From NCBI GenBank assembly GCA_012511485.1, contig JAAZFZ010000096.1, positions 1 through 6,360 on the forward strand: a stretch of 6,360 bases of DNA. The letters run 5' to 3'. Made by a program: the position numbers and the translations under genes. The notes beneath the pieces are model-generated. The model was not told the DNA's origin and did no database searches. It saw nothing but the letters and a program-made list of their open reading frames with translations. The DNA comes from Clostridiales bacterium (GTDB lineage: Bacteria > Bacillota > Clostridia > Oscillospirales > Acutalibacteraceae). Positions 4,731 through 6,360 of the stretch are shown one piece after another; position 1 is the first letter of the stretch, and every line of letters begins with the position of its first letter.

Positions 4731-6360
4731 CTACTTTAGGTATTTAAGCGGATTGACATTGCTGCCGTTAATAATTATTTCGAAGTGAAGGTGCGGCCCT
4801 GTTGCATTGCCCGTAGCGCCTACTCTGCCGATTGCCTGGCCTGCGCCCACACGCTCGCCGACTCTGACGGAGATTGAGCCGTTGAGAAGGTGGGCATATC
4901 TTGTTTTAATGCCGTTGCCGTGGTTAATAACAATCTGGTTGCCGTAGGAGCTGTATCTGCCCGCAGATTCAACCGTACCTGACCTTGAGGCAACAATAAG
5001 CTTGCCGCGCGATCCCGAGGAGCTAATATCAATGCCCGAATGGTAACCGCTTCTTCTCCACCCGTAGTAAGAGGTAACAGTATGGCAGCTCGGTGCAGGC
5101 CAGACAAAGCCTCCTCTCGAAATAGAAACATCATATGAGCCTGAACCGGAGGATACCCTTGTTGACTTTGTGCCGACAGCAACCTTTTTTGAAATAGGCT
5201 CCTTGACACGAACTCTTGAGATTTCCTCTCTGGATGTCCTCATTCCGTTGATATAAGTCACAAGGTATGTCACCTTTTCCTGACCCTCAACGCCTGCTCG
5301 CGTCACTCTGTTGTCACCCACAAAATAGTTGGAGTTATTGGTTTTAATAATATCATAGTCAACGGATTCGTTAACCTGCTCCGTCTTAATGACCTTGACC
5401 TGAACATATTTAACCTGATTGGAAACAAGTATTTGTTCACCCGCCATGATGTATTTACCCATCTGAGGGTTGATTGCACGAAGCTGGCGTTCGGTCATGC
5501 CGTATTCGAGAGCGATATCATAGGGATTGTCACCATCAACAACCGTGTAGTAAACGGCCTCAACCTTATTTGAATGAAGCTTTTTCTCAAGGCGTGAAGC
5601 GTCCCAAATAACGTGTTCATTGTCGGGATACAAACCCTGGACATAATCAATATCCTCAACAAAATTGACTATGGCGTTTTGGTCTTTTATCTTTTCATGG
5701 TAATCATCAAGAATATTATCAAAAATACTCTTGGCATCTGTTTCGTTTTTTACGGCACAGAGAAAATCACCGTCAACATATATTCCGCAGGCGTTTGTGA
5801 TAGCATTATCCGAGAATTCAATCAGCTTTTCACCGATTGAGGAGGAGTCCGTAAGCTTGCTGAGTGAAACGAGCGAAAGCTCATATTTCGGTGCAGCGGT
5901 GAATCCGGAGGCATCTATAAGTGAGTTGTCAATGCTGTCAAGCTTATTCTCAACAAGGCCCTTCGCTTCAAGAAAGACGGTTTCATCCTTAATATAACCG
6001 ATATCTTTATTGTTATATGTCACCTTCAATGCAAAGGTTGCCCCACCCCAGTAGTTTATCGTAAGCACAAGCACAATGACAGAAGCAATGGGGAGGACGG
6101 TATTACCAATGGTTTTAAACAGCTTTGTATGTCTTTTGAAAGCGGTTTTAAAATATAACAGGATAATGAAAAATACCGACCGTGGGCTTTTGGAAGCAGC
6201 AGACCTTATGTTTTTAGACGCACTGCGCACTTCGACTCTTAAATACGCAAGCTCGTCTATGAAGGAATGGAGTGACTTAAATGCAAAATGGTCAATCGCA
6301 ATTATTATCATTCGAAATATAGTTATCAGCACTTTCAGCGGCTTTAATACTATCTTCCAC
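4731..6360 (-). CDS. Membrane-anchored LysM-G5-M23 peptidoglycan endopeptidase, 5'-partial
   Basis: This is a cell-wall hydrolase expected to cut peptide cross-links of peptidoglycan outside the membrane. The frame is open to the right edge, and no ribosome site precedes the GTG at 6332, so the start is probably outside the window. Numbering from that GTG: a basic, mostly cytoplasmic N-terminus with hydrophobic patches (1-12, 52-62); a membrane helix at about 77-96; an extracytoplasmic region with two similar modules (about 102-130 and 183-212); a LysM domain at about 261-304 (YYTVVDGDNPYDIALEYGMT) for glycan binding; a G5 domain at about 309-389; a Gly/Ser linker; and an M23 (LytM/lysostaphin-type) domain at about 405-533. 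The zinc ligands His431, Asp435 (YHSGIDIS) and His516, and the catalytic His481 (YAHL) and His514 (GPHLHFE), are all present, so it should be active. A SpoIIQ-like sporulation role is possible but unsupported by the LysM-G5 layout. Confidence 0.94.
   Translation of the reverse strand, partial: WKIVLKPLKVLITIFRMIIIAIDHFAFKSLHSFIDELAYLRVEVRSASKNIRSAASKSPRSVFFIILLYFKTAFKRHTKLFKTIGNTVLPIASVIVLVLTINYWGGATFALKVTYNNKDIGYIKDETVFLEAKGLVENKLDSIDNSLIDASGFTAAPKYELSLVSLSKLTDSSSIGEKLIEFSDNAITNACGIYVDGDFLCAVKNETDAKSIFDNILDDYHEKIKDQNAIVNFVEDIDYVQGLYPDNEHVIWDASRLEKKLHSNKVEAVYYTVVDGDNPYDIALEYGMTERQLRAINPQMGKYIMAGEQILVSNQVKYVQVKVIKTEQVNESVDYDIIKTNNSNYFVGDNRVTRAGVEGQEKVTYLVTYINGMRTSREEISRVRVKEPISKKVAVGTKSTRVSSGSGSYDVSISRGGFVWPAPSCHTVTSYYGWRRSGYHSGIDISSSGSRGKLIVASRSGTVESAGRYSSYGNQIVINHGNGIKTRYAHLLNGSISVRVGERVGAGQAIGRVGATGNATGPHLHFEIIINGSNVNPLKYLK

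Noticed and set aside
4820..5209. A 129-codon reading frame on the minus strand in another frame
   Set aside because: It lies wholly inside the G5/M23 part of the peptidase gene, has low-complexity composition and no family likeness, and the peptidase frame is strongly supported by motifs.
6330..6332. GTG at 6332 as the start of the M23 peptidase
   Set aside because: No purine-rich ribosome site precedes it and the frame continues open to the window edge, so the gene is best treated as 5'-partial.
1..6360. A mobile element, CRISPR array or defence/toxin system
   Set aside because: No transposase or integrase frame, no regularly spaced repeats, no terminal inverted repeats, and every long frame with motif support is a housekeeping or cell-envelope gene.

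Overview
This window looks like ordinary chromosome from a Gram-positive anaerobe of the class Clostridia, possibly the Ruminococcaceae/Oscillospirales side. That placement is inferred from gene content and style: a cell-wall peptidase with the LysM-G5-M23 order, a free-standing aspartokinase-type ACT protein beside dapB, strong purine-rich ribosome sites, AT-rich promoters close to the sigma-A consensus, and U-tract terminators. I see no insertion sequence, phage gene, CRISPR array, tRNA or rRNA.

Layout, left to right. The plus-strand end of a lysine/diaminopimelate operon holds dapB (5' end outside the window) and, 2 nt later, a two-domain ACT protein like the regulatory tail of aspartokinase. 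It closes at a hairpin terminator at about 1180-1210 that can also serve the converging minus-strand gene. That gene encodes a small GtrA-family membrane protein with its own clear promoter. Divergent from it is a plus-strand pair: a 10-helix EamA/DMT transporter, and thiamine pyrophosphokinase (thiN) whose start lies 58 nt inside the transporter gene. This pair converges on the minus-strand ilvE (branched-chain aminotransferase). A hairpin at 3366-3396 sits between them, with its left arm inside the last codons of thiN. After a 247-nt intergenic stretch holding the ilvE promoter and the terminator of the next gene, a minus-strand membrane-anchored M23 peptidase with LysM and G5 domains runs off the right edge of the window.

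Functionally the window joins lysine/peptidoglycan precursor synthesis (dapB and its presumed regulator), vitamin B1 activation (thiN, perhaps with a transporter for a related compound), branched-chain amino acid metabolism (ilvE) and cell-wall remodelling (M23 peptidase). The points most worth a second look are the separately encoded ACT regulator, the overlapping transporter-thiN pair, the terminator shared by converging genes, the ilvE start codon, and the duplicated module in the peptidase. I did not find convincing evidence of an undescribed system here.
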